From NCBI GenBank assembly GCA_018651745.1, contig JABIDL010000011.1:1-64000 (forward strand): a stretch of DNA of 64,000 nucleotides, given 5' to 3'. Below are positions 7,634-15,987 of this stretch, piece after piece. A model generated the notes under the pieces. It did no database searches and was not told the DNA's origin. It was given only the letters and a program-made list of their open reading frames with translations. The stretch comes from Candidatus Neomarinimicrobiota bacterium (GTDB lineage Bacteria; Fidelibacterota; Marinisomatia; Marinisomatales; TCS55). Both the position numbers and the translations under genes were made by a program. Each line of letters starts with the position of its first letter. The first letter of the stretch is position 1.

Positions 7634-7792
7634 TTAGACCTCACTTTTATTTTTATCTTTATCTGGCATTGATTTTTTCTCAACCTGAGGGAAAGGATTA
7701 TGTCAAGTTGGTACACCCATTTTAGGCAATAGTAACCGATTAATAAAAAGCCATACGCCTAAAATAATTATTCCAAGAATGATATCATTCAT
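7634..7792 (-). CDS. Small membrane protein with in-frame TGA, candidate selenoprotein
   Basis: The ATG at 7792 overlaps the DUF302 stop as ATGA. The frame encodes one membrane helix (MNDIILGIIILGVWLFINRL), then LLPKMGVPT, a TGA at 7703-7705, and continues open for 22 more codons (HNPFPQVEKK onwards) to TAA at 7634, two bases before the FmdB start. After the TGA come 17 bases and then a CTCA-GGT-TGAG hairpin, which matches the distance and G-rich loop expected of a bacterial SECIS. Reading TGA as selenocysteine gives 52 residues. Alternatives are a nonsense mutation or a true 29-residue protein ending at 7703. Confidence 0.55.
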
Positions 7793-8175
7793 ACAGCATC
7801 CACGGCAGTCTTTAGCCAGCTATTCACCTGGTTTGCCAGCTCATCCAAATCATCCCGCCCAGTTACGGACAACATTTTTTTAGCATTAATCGCAGACAAC
7901 GTAACTGATCCATCGTCATTTTCCCAAAGGGTTACATTGCAGGGTAGTAATAATCCAATTTCCGGTTCTTCTGACAATGCATGAAATGCTGTGGGCGGAT
8001 GACAAGCGCCTAAAATTTTGTAGCGGCGGAAATCTTCATTCAGTTTGTTCTTTAGTGTTTCGTCAACTGCTATTTCGGTTAATACCCCAAATCCTTGTTC
8101 CTTTAACGTCTCCCTGATGGCAACATCAACTTCATCAAACGATTTATCAATTATTCTTTGATAACCATAATCCAT
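7789..8175 (-). CDS. DUF302 (TT1751-like) protein
   Basis: About 128 residues from the ATG at 8175, chosen because AAGGAA lies just upstream and the product then begins at the domain itself (MDYGYQRIIDKSFDEV). The sequence has the usual DUF302 features: FGVLTEI, the YKILGACHPPTAFHAL segment with the conserved Cys-His, and LLPCNVTLWE. DUF302 proteins are often found with rhodaneses and sulfur or heavy-metal genes, but their biochemical role is unknown. It is translationally coupled to the small membrane gene downstream. Confidence 0.88.
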   Translation of the reverse strand: MDYGYQRIIDKSFDEVDVAIRETLKEQGFGVLTEIAVDETLKNKLNEDFRRYKILGACHPPTAFHALSEEPEIGLLLPCNVTLWENDDGSVTLSAINAKKMLSVTGRDDLDELANQVNSWLKTAVDAV

Positions 8176-8179
8176 TTTA

Positions 8180-8353
8180 TTATTCCTTATCCGTTTTGGT
8201 AGGCCAACTCCAAACCAAACCAACCAATGCGCCATAAACTGTACTATTTATGGGTGATCCTGTAATAGCACAACCATTTTTACACCCGACAAAAACAAAA
8301 TATGCATATCCCAACACAGCACCAATCGCACTAAATAATACTCGTTTATTCAT
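8180..8353 (-). CDS. DUF6132-type small membrane protein
   Basis: A 57-residue protein from the ATG at 8353. A membrane helix (LFSAIGAVLGYAYFVFVG) is followed by GCKNGCAITGSPINSTVYG, the signature of the YtxH-sized DUF6132 family (Gly-Cys..Cys-x-Ile-Thr..Pro), then a second short hydrophobic stretch. The start overlaps the rhodanese stop by 8 bases. Two conserved cysteines suggest a redox or persulfide role next to the rhodanese; this is inference. Confidence 0.75.
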   Translation of the reverse strand: MNKRVLFSAIGAVLGYAYFVFVGCKNGCAITGSPINSTVYGALVGLVWSWPTKTDKE

Positions 8354-8735
8354 TAGATGTAACCGGACCATTCCATCGGATCATTCCTCCCGATAAATTC
8401 ACCGCATCAAATCCATGTTTGTTTAAAATTGTTGTCGCCTTTCCCGATCGGTTCCCGCTGCGGCAGTAAACTACAATCTTTTTATTCCGATACTGTTCCA
8501 ATTCCCCAATTCTGGATTCGAGTTCCTGCACCGGGACAAGCGGTGTATTCGGTATAGCTTTTACATGATGTTCTTTAGCTGTTCTGACATCTAAGAAAAC
8601 ATATTCCCCATTGTCATATAGTTCTACACCTTTTTCCGACGTGATTGCTGTCAAATTAATCTTGTTTCCAAAGAAGGATTTGCAAGCCATGAGACCAAAA
8701 ATTCCAGCAACTATAATAATGATGGTTAATTTCAT
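8346..8735 (-). CDS. Rhodanese-like lipoprotein
   Basis: A 129-residue protein. A short N-terminal membrane segment ends in the lipobox-like LMAC at about 15-18, so it is probably a lipoprotein. The single rhodanese domain has the strand YVFLDVRTAKEHHVKAIPN and active-site loop VVYCRSGNRSGKA (Cys at about 92), compatible with sulfur transfer through a persulfide. It heads the operon with DUF6132, DUF302, the TGA-containing gene and FmdB. Confidence 0.9.
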   Translation of the reverse strand: MKLTIIIIVAGIFGLMACKSFFGNKINLTAITSEKGVELYDNGEYVFLDVRTAKEHHVKAIPNTPLVPVQELESRIGELEQYRNKKIVVYCRSGNRSGKATTILNKHGFDAVNLSGGMIRWNGPVTSNE

Positions 8736-8916
8736 TTTATTCCTTTATTAATGAATTTCAAGCATTGAATTTAAAGAAAGTTCCCGCAGAAAATTAAAAT
8801 TATTCGAATAAAATTATTGAGTTTTTATAGTTGGTAAGATTCTGTAACAGGTTTTACACCATAATGACTTTATTGTTAAGTTCTCCCATTCTAAAAATTA
8901 ATTACAGAGGACAATT

Positions 8917-10194
8917 ATGCAAAAACTAAGTACAGTATTTTTCCTGATTTTTACATTTTTATCTGGTCAAACCACAATTGACAAAGCAACTGCAACGCAC
9001 CTAGAAAGTATTATTGCACTAAGACATCAGATTCATAAGAATCCTGAACTCGGAAACCGTGAATTCAAAACAGCAGAACTTGTCGCCAAGCATTTGAAAA
9101 ACCTCGGGTTTGATGATGTTGAAACCGGCATTGCTTACACGGGTGTTGTCGGTATTTTAAAAGGAGGAAAACCAGGCGGGGTGGTGGCAGTTCGGGCAGA
9201 TATGGACGGGCTACCGGTGACAGAAGATACTGACTTGCCATTTAAATCTACTGTCCGTACAACCTATCTCGATAAAGAAGTCGGAGTGATGCACGCCTGC
9301 GGACATGATATTCATACTTCTGTCCAATTGGGAGTTGCTTCAGTCCTTGCTACCATTCGAGATGAAATTCCAGGTACAATTAAATTTATTTTTCAGCCGG
9401 CGGAAGAAGGCCCACCACCGGGAGAAGAAGGTGGAGCAGGTTTAATGCTGGCGGAGGGTGTTTTTGATGATCCAACACCCAGCGCAATTTTCGGACTTCA
9501 CACCCATTCAGGATTGGAAGTCGGGCAAATCGGTATGACTATCGGCCCATCCATGGCGGCGGTGGATCATTTCACAATTATAATCGAGGGAAAACAGTCC
9601 CATGGTGCTTATCCACATAAATCCGTAGATCCTATTATCATGGCTACCGAAGTCGTGAGCGCGTTCCAGACAATCCGTTCTCGATCTCTCTCTCCTCTTG
9701 AGCCCAGTGTAATTACAGTGGGAATTATCCGCGGTGGAGAGCGTTTCAATATTATTCCTTCGGAAGTGTACATGGAAGGAACGGTGCGCACGTATAATCC
9801 GGGAACGCGGGACAAAGTGGAAAAACGTATGAATGAAATCTTGGAAGGTATTACCAAAGCGTACGGTGGGTCGTTTAAACTCAAATATAATCGCGGTACA
9901 CCGGCGACCATCAATAATCCTGCTTTATCGGAACGAATGATTCCGACTCTCAAGCGGGTTATAGGCGATGACAATGTGCTTATGATGGAGCCTGTGATGG
10001 GCGGTGAAGATTTTGCTTACTTCGCGAATGAAGTTCCCGGTATGTACTATCGCCTCGGTGTTGTTAAACCAGGCACCACTTCGGGTTGGGTGCACACGCC
10101 TACGTTTAGGGCAGATGATAGTTGCCTTGAAGTTGGAATAAGAGCCATGAGTAATTTATTATTGGACTATCTTCAATCTTTAAAGAATCCATAA
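8917..10194 (+). CDS. Exported M20D-family amidohydrolase
   Basis: A 425-residue enzyme with signal peptide (about 1-18, FLIFTFLSGQ) and a strong AGAGGA ribosome site. It carries the M20D motifs of hippurate hydrolases and IAA-amino-acid hydrolases: RHQIHKNPELG, HACGHDIHTS, FIFQPAEEG, GLHTHSGLEVGQIG and MGGEDFAYF, which bind two metal ions. It should cleave N-acyl amino acids or similar amides in the periplasm or outside the cell; the substrate cannot be read from sequence. The next gene starts four bases after its stop. Confidence 0.92.
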   Translation: MQKLSTVFFLIFTFLSGQTTIDKATATHLESIIALRHQIHKNPELGNREFKTAELVAKHLKNLGFDDVETGIAYTGVVGILKGGKPGGVVAVRADMDGLPVTEDTDLPFKSTVRTTYLDKEVGVMHACGHDIHTSVQLGVASVLATIRDEIPGTIKFIFQPAEEGPPPGEEGGAGLMLAEGVFDDPTPSAIFGLHTHSGLEVGQIGMTIGPSMAAVDHFTIIIEGKQSHGAYPHKSVDPIIMATEVVSAFQTIRSRSLSPLEPSVITVGIIRGGERFNIIPSEVYMEGTVRTYNPGTRDKVEKRMNEILEGITKAYGGSFKLKYNRGTPATINNPALSERMIPTLKRVIGDDNVLMMEPVMGGEDFAYFANEVPGMYYRLGVVKPGTTSGWVHTPTFRADDSCLEVGIRAMSNLLLDYLQSLKNP

Positions 10195-10198
10195 GAAA

Positions 10199-11347
10199 AT
10201 GTTAACTAAAAAAAGTATCATAAAAAAATTCTCTTCATTCATATTTGTCATCCTTTTTCCATTATTCGTAAAGGGACAAAATACGGTTTGCTTTACCATC
10301 GAAGATAATCCAAATCCTAACGACCCAGCCTTAGGTGTATTTACAAAATATGTTCGTGTTTTGGATTGTATTGATATTTATGCAGAATCCAATATCACCG
10401 ATGAAAAAGTGTTGCACGTTGCAGCGGTGGCAGCAGAATTATTAGATAATGATGAAGATGGCGTTGTGGACGATCCGCTCATTCAATCGTCCTTAGCAGG
10501 ATTGAATACTGTAATGCCAATTTTTAATTCTGAGAACGGTTCTGCCATTGATCTCTTTTCCGACAATTTTGATGATTGCGCCGGCGCTGTTTTGTTCAGA
10601 AACGAAATTGATCCAAGTGAACCCGGGCACTGGGGAAGTGATGCAACCGTCGAAGAAGTTTTGCACACAATCAATACTTGTGGACATGTAGAAGTGTATC
10701 CTGATTTATATGGTTTGACGCCTAATTCATCTGATTTAACACATGCCATGGACGTGGCTCGAGGTGGACAATTTACGTCGATTCCAAATCCATACCCGAA
10801 TGAAGCTTGGTATCATTATGATGATAATTCCTGTGAATACGATTGCATGGCAATGGAATATCTGTATTGGTGCATTGTAACGAATATGGGAATTCTTGCC
10901 GATGCCCAAACGTGCAACGGCATCGCAAATGAATGGGAACCGTGCACACCAGCTTTATTTGAATCCACAGATACTTTGATGTTTAATTTGGTAACAAATC
11001 CGGACAATATACTTCCCCAACTTGCACCTGATGGAAATTATTGTCCTAGCCAAGTTGGACTTGGAAATGAATTGCCTTACGGTTTTTCATTATTAACAGT
11101 TTATCCAAATCCGTTTAATCCCACAACCACAATCCGGTTTGATATTCCGGTAAAGACGGTTCAGGCAACGTCTTTACACATTTTTGATATCAACGGACGA
11201 TTGGTTGAAACATTGTTTAAAGAAATTACTGAGCCGGGACATCATGAAATCCAATGGAATGCATCAAATCATCCGAGCGGAATTTATTTTCTACAGTTAA
11301 ATTCAGGACGTGATAATGCTTTCCAAAAAATCGTTCTTGTTAAATAA
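10199..11347 (+). CDS. Exported protein of an uncharacterised marine family, with sorting domain
   Basis: A 382-residue protein with a signal peptide (about 10-27). The body contains an EF-hand-like loop DNDEDGVVDD, ATVEEVLHTINTCGH, YPDLYG, AMDVARGG and a Cys-rich YDDNSCEYDCMAMEYLYW block. I have seen this combination as a hypothetical family in marine genomes but know no name or function; the E-E-V-L-H..GH segment could bind metal. The C-terminal ~85 residues are a sorting domain (YPNPFNPTTTIRFDIP). It follows the M20 gene by four bases and the next gene begins inside its 3' end. Confidence 0.72.
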   Translation: MLTKKSIIKKFSSFIFVILFPLFVKGQNTVCFTIEDNPNPNDPALGVFTKYVRVLDCIDIYAESNITDEKVLHVAAVAAELLDNDEDGVVDDPLIQSSLAGLNTVMPIFNSENGSAIDLFSDNFDDCAGAVLFRNEIDPSEPGHWGSDATVEEVLHTINTCGHVEVYPDLYGLTPNSSDLTHAMDVARGGQFTSIPNPYPNEAWYHYDDNSCEYDCMAMEYLYWCIVTNMGILADAQTCNGIANEWEPCTPALFESTDTLMFNLVTNPDNILPQLAPDGNYCPSQVGLGNELPYGFSLLTVYPNPFNPTTTIRFDIPVKTVQATSLHIFDINGRLVETLFKEITEPGHHEIQWNASNHPSGIYFLQLNSGRDNAFQKIVLVK

Positions 11348-12068
11348 ATTATGGGTTGGCTTACTTGCACTGACCAGTGCGCACACCATGGTTAATGGCG
11401 ATCCAGCAAACACCATTTCCTTTGCTGGCGTTGAATTTCGGATTATAAAATCAGGTGAATCTGATCATCGTTTCATTTGGCTTCACGGGGACGAAAAAAC
11501 AGCCGAAATGGCACTGGAATATCATATTCAGCATTATCCCGGTTCTGCATTTTTCATACGATCCGAAGATAGAGAAATTTCGCTAGCCACTACAAAAGTA
11601 GATCCAAACCGACTATTTTCGCGACCTGGGGCAAAAAACACTTTACAAAAATTTAAAACGGATTGGAAAGTGAATAATTTGTCTGATGTTTTAGACCAAT
11701 TGGATTCCACGCGGGAACTTTTTTTGAAAACATTGCTCCCATCTAATGGCGGTTTATTAATTGCAGTTCATAACAATTTCCGTGGTTATAATGTCAGAAT
11801 GGAATTACCTGCAAGCCGACTAAATTCAATCAAACCAAAACAAAATCCGAGAGATTTTATTCTATGCACCAACGAGTCTGATTTCCAAAAACTCGCAGAC
11901 GGACCTTTTAACGTAATTCTTCAAGACAAATTACCTGATCTTGATGACGGCTCTCTATCGTGGGCTGCCTTAAAAAATAAAATACGTTATGTCAATATAG
12001 AAACTCGGCTTGGTTGGCTTAGCCAACAGAAAAAAATGCTGAGATTCGTGGAGGAAACTATAAAGTAA
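11316..12068 (+). CDS. Uncharacterised exported protein
   Basis: About 250 residues. The ATG at 11316 is preferred to the GTG two codons upstream because CAGGA lies 7-8 bases before it; it overlaps the preceding gene by 32 bases in another frame. A hydrophobic N-terminus (KLWVGLLALTSAHTMVNG) suggests export. Conserved-looking segments are FIWLHGDEKTAEMALEYH, LLIAVHNNFRGYN and RYVNIETRLGW. The H..E..A, HNN..GY and N-E-T pattern recalls metal-dependent amidase folds, but I cannot assign a family. Convergent with the DUF4340 gene. Confidence 0.65.
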   Translation: MLSKKSFLLNKLWVGLLALTSAHTMVNGDPANTISFAGVEFRIIKSGESDHRFIWLHGDEKTAEMALEYHIQHYPGSAFFIRSEDREISLATTKVDPNRLFSRPGAKNTLQKFKTDWKVNNLSDVLDQLDSTRELFLKTLLPSNGGLLIAVHNNFRGYNVRMELPASRLNSIKPKQNPRDFILCTNESDFQKLADGPFNVILQDKLPDLDDGSLSWAALKNKIRYVNIETRLGWLSQQKKMLRFVEETIK

Positions 12069-12082
12069 AAGGACAGCCGGGT

Positions 12083-12631
12083 CTAAAATTCATTCGAGGA
12101 TGTATCTATCGAATCAGATACTTGTCCCCAATAAGTCGGATTTGTTTGAAGCTGATAAATAATACTGATGTCCGTCTGGTACACATTCGGATCATCACCA
12201 ATGCGTACATAATTTCGAGAAAAATCCGATTTGGATGTTCCAAATACTGCTGAACCAGCATCCTTTCCGTTTCCATCTAACACACTTAATGTGGTTCCCT
12301 GAATTTCATCCACGGAATAGGTTCCCCATTTTTCCTTTTTTCTTGATATAATGGTTCCACGTTTTACTTTTAAAGTTCGGTCCAGAAAATTATCCATTAC
12401 TTTTTCCTTCACTTCTAAAGAATCATGTTTTGCAATGGTCCAAACGTTCGAAAGAAGTAACGAAAGGCTGTCCCCACCATTAATGATTGTAAATGCAGAA
12501 ATGTTAGATTGATCGACATTGAAAATAATGTGCTTAGGAACGTGTCTGCTTTTTTGTGTATATGAATTCAGGAAATAAGCAGCCAGGATTACAGCCAACC
12601 CAACCAGTAAAATCTTCAAATTATTCGTCAT
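12083..12631 (-). CDS. DUF4340-domain protein of an ABC export system
   Basis: A 182-residue protein with one N-terminal membrane helix (LLVGLAVILAAYFLN) and an extracytoplasmic beta-rich domain resembling DUF4340 (ISAFTIINGGDSLSLLLSN, SDFSRNYVRIGDDPNVYQ). It is shorter than most DUF4340 proteins, which often contain tandem repeats of the unit. It overlaps the end of the GldG-like gene by 11 bases, and this gene order (ATPase, permease, GldG-like, DUF4340) is a recurrent exporter cluster. Confidence 0.78.
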   Translation of the reverse strand: MTNNLKILLVGLAVILAAYFLNSYTQKSRHVPKHIIFNVDQSNISAFTIINGGDSLSLLLSNVWTIAKHDSLEVKEKVMDNFLDRTLKVKRGTIISRKKEKWGTYSVDEIQGTTLSVLDGNGKDAGSAVFGTSKSDFSRNYVRIGDDPNVYQTDISIIYQLQTNPTYWGQVSDSIDTSSNEF

Positions 12632-14132
12632 ACAATTCTTCTAGCCTACGCGCTATGTTTTTTTGTTTTCGATTTCTGAATAATCCAAATCCGATTATAA
12701 GTACAGTTGGCATGAAAATATTCAACCATTTCCAATTGCGTCGTTCTCCATCCGAAAGTTCCTTTAGCGGTCTGCTGGTAATTTGCCTCGAGCGAAGTTC
12801 AATCAACCCGTGATCGCCCATTAGATAATCGACAGAATTCATTAAAAAAATGTGGTTTTCTGCAGATTCAGCGCCTGAACCGTCATCCAAAAACCTTATA
12901 TCAGAAATAAGAATTACCTGACTCAATAGTCCGGTGGATGGATCCACTTTTTCTGATCTCGCCCCAACAATTTTCCCCGGTTTGTTCAGCCTCTGAAAAA
13001 TAGGGTTTGCCTGCGGCTCCGGGCTCAAATTATAAAATCCACTCATAATCGCTGAACCATCAGAACTCGAAAAAAGTGGACGAACCGAAACGTTCGGTAT
13101 TAGAGAATCTATTATGGAAATCTCGCTGGGGAAAAAGAGTAGCATTTGTTCAAGTCCGCTTACGAGTGGTTCATCTTCGTTAAAAGACCTTACCAAAGGC
13201 AAAAATGGATATTCCATTGGAACATTCATTCGAATCATCCCCATATTTCTACCAACATTTACGCGGGAACAAACCCGGTCAAGAACAAGATTATTTTCCA
13301 AATGAAGTCCGTAAGCATCTAAGATTTCAAATATATCCGATTGGATATCTGTCCCTTGCTGTGTGGATAAACTTGCATTCACCCGTGATTGCGCCAATAC
13401 CATATTTCCGCTACGAGCGAGAAAATCTTCAAGATTCGATTTTACCGAATCTGAAAGTGTATCTGTTACACCGCGAACTAAAATTAGATTGATATTAAAT
13501 GGTACCGGATCTGCGAGGTCAATATTACGCACCAAATAGCGTTCAGAAATCAATCGTTGGACGTTTTCAAGTTGATCGCTTTTTCCGTTTAAAGTAGCAA
13601 GTCCAACTGTTTGTTTATTTGTTTCAACCAATTTTTTAATTTTGGTTGTTATATCGTATTCTAAACCGGTGGTGGTTTGGATTACCGGTAATACTTCTCT
13701 CCTATCTTCGTATAAAATGGATAAACCCATAAATACTTTTTTCACTTCAATTTTATCATTCTCAACAACCTGAATCTGGACCGGAATAATTCCGGATTTT
13801 TGTGCATCTTCTTCCAATGCTTCATCCGATTCCGGAGCATAAAATTCAAACCGTACATTATTATTACCATACGCTTCGTACTCTTCGAGAATGTCCTGCA
13901 AATAGCGGCGGGTATTCCCAAGCTCACCCGGAAGATCATCAGAAAAATACACTTTCATTATCAGTAAATCATCTATACTGTCTAGTACATTTCTGCTAGA
14001 TATGGATAAGGTAAACTGATCGTTGTCCGTTAAGTCTAGCCTTGAAAATTTATCACGGGATACAATATTTAGAACGACGAGTGCTGTCGCCAAAATTGCC
14101 GGAGCCAGATAAGCTGATTTTTTCAAATCCAT
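12621..14132 (-). CDS. GldG-like ABC transporter auxiliary protein
   Basis: A 503-residue protein with one membrane helix at each end (APAILATALVVLNIV near 8-22 and WLNIFMPTVLIIGFGLF near 470-486) around a large periplasmic part. It has the layout of the GldG/ABC-2 auxiliary family: DRFSRLDLT-like start, FTLS followed by LIMKVYFSDDLPGEL, a VRFEFYAPE segment and the late VILISDIRFLDDGSG region. Works with the permease and ATPase just upstream. In Bacteroidota GldAFG supports gliding, but close relatives exist in non-gliding bacteria, so the cargo is open. Confidence 0.85.
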   Translation of the reverse strand: MDLKKSAYLAPAILATALVVLNIVSRDKFSRLDLTDNDQFTLSISSRNVLDSIDDLLIMKVYFSDDLPGELGNTRRYLQDILEEYEAYGNNNVRFEFYAPESDEALEEDAQKSGIIPVQIQVVENDKIEVKKVFMGLSILYEDRREVLPVIQTTTGLEYDITTKIKKLVETNKQTVGLATLNGKSDQLENVQRLISERYLVRNIDLADPVPFNINLILVRGVTDTLSDSVKSNLEDFLARSGNMVLAQSRVNASLSTQQGTDIQSDIFEILDAYGLHLENNLVLDRVCSRVNVGRNMGMIRMNVPMEYPFLPLVRSFNEDEPLVSGLEQMLLFFPSEISIIDSLIPNVSVRPLFSSSDGSAIMSGFYNLSPEPQANPIFQRLNKPGKIVGARSEKVDPSTGLLSQVILISDIRFLDDGSGAESAENHIFLMNSVDYLMGDHGLIELRSRQITSRPLKELSDGERRNWKWLNIFMPTVLIIGFGLFRNRKQKNIARRLEELYDE

Positions 14133-14133
14133 C

Positions 14134-14853
14134 TTAACCAGCTTTCCATTTTCTAAGGTCTAACATATGGATTGTTAGATATAAAAAGAATCCAATAATA
14201 GAAAAGAAATAGACAAGATTTCGAGTATCAATAACACCGCGTGAAATATTTGATAAATGATATTCCACCGCAAGGTATTGAACCAAACCTGCTACTGAAG
14301 TGGGAATAAAAATTAGCAATTTGTCCAAAAGCCAAAATGTCAAAACGATAAAAACACCAATAATAAAAGAGACAACTTGATTCTCAGTAACACTACTTGC
14401 AAACGTTCCAATTGAGGTGTACAACGCGCCCACGAGCGCAAGACCAATATAGCCGCTAATGACGGCGCCGGTATCTACATTATCGCCAACCTGAATGAGT
14501 GTGAAAAAATGAATTGATGTTACTGCTAAGGCTACCAAAATCAATGTCAAAGCTGCCAGAAATTTTCCGATGACAAATTCATTAGTCTTCAGCGGGAGTG
14601 TATTCATGATTTCTATGGTTCCGATATTTCGCTCCCGAGCAATAAGTCCCATTGATACAGCAGGAATGAAAAATAAATAAACGAGCGGAATAGTACTAAA
14701 TAACGATCTCAAATCTGACTGCCCGATCAGGAAAAAGGTGTTGGTGAAAAAGTATCCGTTTACAAGTGCAAAAATGGTAAGAAAAATGTAAGCCATCGGA
14801 GTGTTGAAATATCCCCGCACTTCTTTGAGATAAACAGCTTTTATGTTACCCAT
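14134..14853 (-). CDS. ABC-2 type permease, GldF-like
   Basis: About 239 residues from the ATG at 14853, preferred because GAGGGTGG precedes it. It begins MGNIKAVYLKEVRGYFNTPMAYIF, typical of GldF/NosY-type ABC-2 permeases, and has six hydrophobic helices, including VYLFFIPAVSMGLIARER with the conserved RERNIGTIE loop that contacts the ATPase. It overlaps the ATPase stop by 8 bases and is one base from the GldG-like gene, so the three form one complex. Confidence 0.9.
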   Translation of the reverse strand: MGNIKAVYLKEVRGYFNTPMAYIFLTIFALVNGYFFTNTFFLIGQSDLRSLFSTIPLVYLFFIPAVSMGLIARERNIGTIEIMNTLPLKTNEFVIGKFLAALTLILVALAVTSIHFFTLIQVGDNVDTGAVISGYIGLALVGALYTSIGTFASSVTENQVVSFIIGVFIVLTFWLLDKLLIFIPTSVAGLVQYLAVEYHLSNISRGVIDTRNLVYFFSIIGFFLYLTIHMLDLRKWKAG

Positions 14854-15790
14854 TGCCACCCTCAGAATTTGTTAGCGTACGGAATACTTCCTCAAGATTT
14901 GCGGTGTGGGGTGTCATTTTAAAAATTACCCATCCGGATTCAACCGCGTAATGAAACACCGCCTCCCTCGGATCAAATTCTCTCGCATATTCAAAATTAA
15001 ACCGGTGCAAGTCACCTTTTTTCTCAGAGGATAAAAGCGTTAATTCAGGTATTTTTTCACTTATGTCAGCTATACTGTCGTCTTCAGCATTTTTTACTTC
15101 CAAAGTCAGCTTTACATTTCCCATAAAGTTGTTCATCAATTCTTCACTTGTACCGTCCGCGATAATTACACCTTTATCAATAATCAGAATCCGATCAACC
15201 GTCGCTTGGATTTCCTGCAGAATATGGCTCGACATCAGTACCAGCTTTTCCTTACCGAGATCTTTAATAAGCTCGCGAATTTCTACAATTTGGTTTGGAT
15301 CCAAGCCAGTGACCGGCTCATCAAGAATCAGAATATCGGGGTCATGAATCATGGCAGCGGCAAGACCAATCCGCTGGCGGTATCCCTTGGAACAGGATGA
15401 AATGGATTTATGAACTACGCCTTTTAGACCGCACTTTGCTACGACCCGGCGAAGTGCTTTTGTAAAATCTTTTTTCACGATACCCCGAACCTGTGCAATG
15501 AATTCCAGATATTCATGGACAGACATTTCACCGTAAAGCGGATTTGTCTCGGGTAGATAACCAATTTGTCTTTGTATTTCAAGTTGAGACTCACCAATGT
15601 CCATTCCATTTACCTCAACAGATCCTGATGTCGGCGCTAAAAATCCTGTAATCATTTTTAGAGTTGTAGTTTTTCCTGCACCGTTGGCACCAAGGAAACC
15701 CACAATTTCTCCGTCGGAGATATTAAAATTAATGGACTTTACCGCCTCTACATTGCCGTAGTTTTTTGTCAAATTTGTTATTTTTATCAT
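14846..15790 (-). CDS. ABC transporter ATP-binding protein, GldA-like
   Basis: About 314 residues from the ATG at 15790; the frame is open upstream but that part does not resemble the family. Walker A is GANGAGKTT, the Q-loop region GYLPETNPLY, the signature SKGYRQRIGLAAA (degenerate LSGGQ), Walker B DILILDEPVTGLDPNQ and the H-loop SSHIL. The C-terminal ~90 residues are the extension typical of exporter ATPases of the CcmA/GldA type. First gene of the four-gene export operon. Confidence 0.92.
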   Translation of the reverse strand: MIKITNLTKNYGNVEAVKSINFNISDGEIVGFLGANGAGKTTTLKMITGFLAPTSGSVEVNGMDIGESQLEIQRQIGYLPETNPLYGEMSVHEYLEFIAQVRGIVKKDFTKALRRVVAKCGLKGVVHKSISSCSKGYRQRIGLAAAMIHDPDILILDEPVTGLDPNQIVEIRELIKDLGKEKLVLMSSHILQEIQATVDRILIIDKGVIIADGTSEELMNNFMGNVKLTLEVKNAEDDSIADISEKIPELTLLSSEKKGDLHRFNFEYAREFDPREAVFHYAVESGWVIFKMTPHTANLEEVFRTLTNSEGGNG

Positions 15791-15987
15791 ATAATGATCT
15801 ACAATTTCATTAGAATTAACGGGTGCGAAATTAAAAGATTTATAAAATATCCAAAACGATTTCTTCATTTTTATGAAAATTGTAGAAAAGGGAATTGTGC
15901 GATGTATCACCAAAAATAATTCCCTGTTGTTTTCCATTTAGCTAAACTTGTATTTTGGAATATAAATAAACAATAGAAAGGCATATT

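Noticed and set aside
15791-15937. 49-codon N-terminal extension of the ABC ATPase
   Set aside because: The family begins at MIKITNLTKNYG; the extension has no similarity to the ATPase fold and contains likely promoter sequence.
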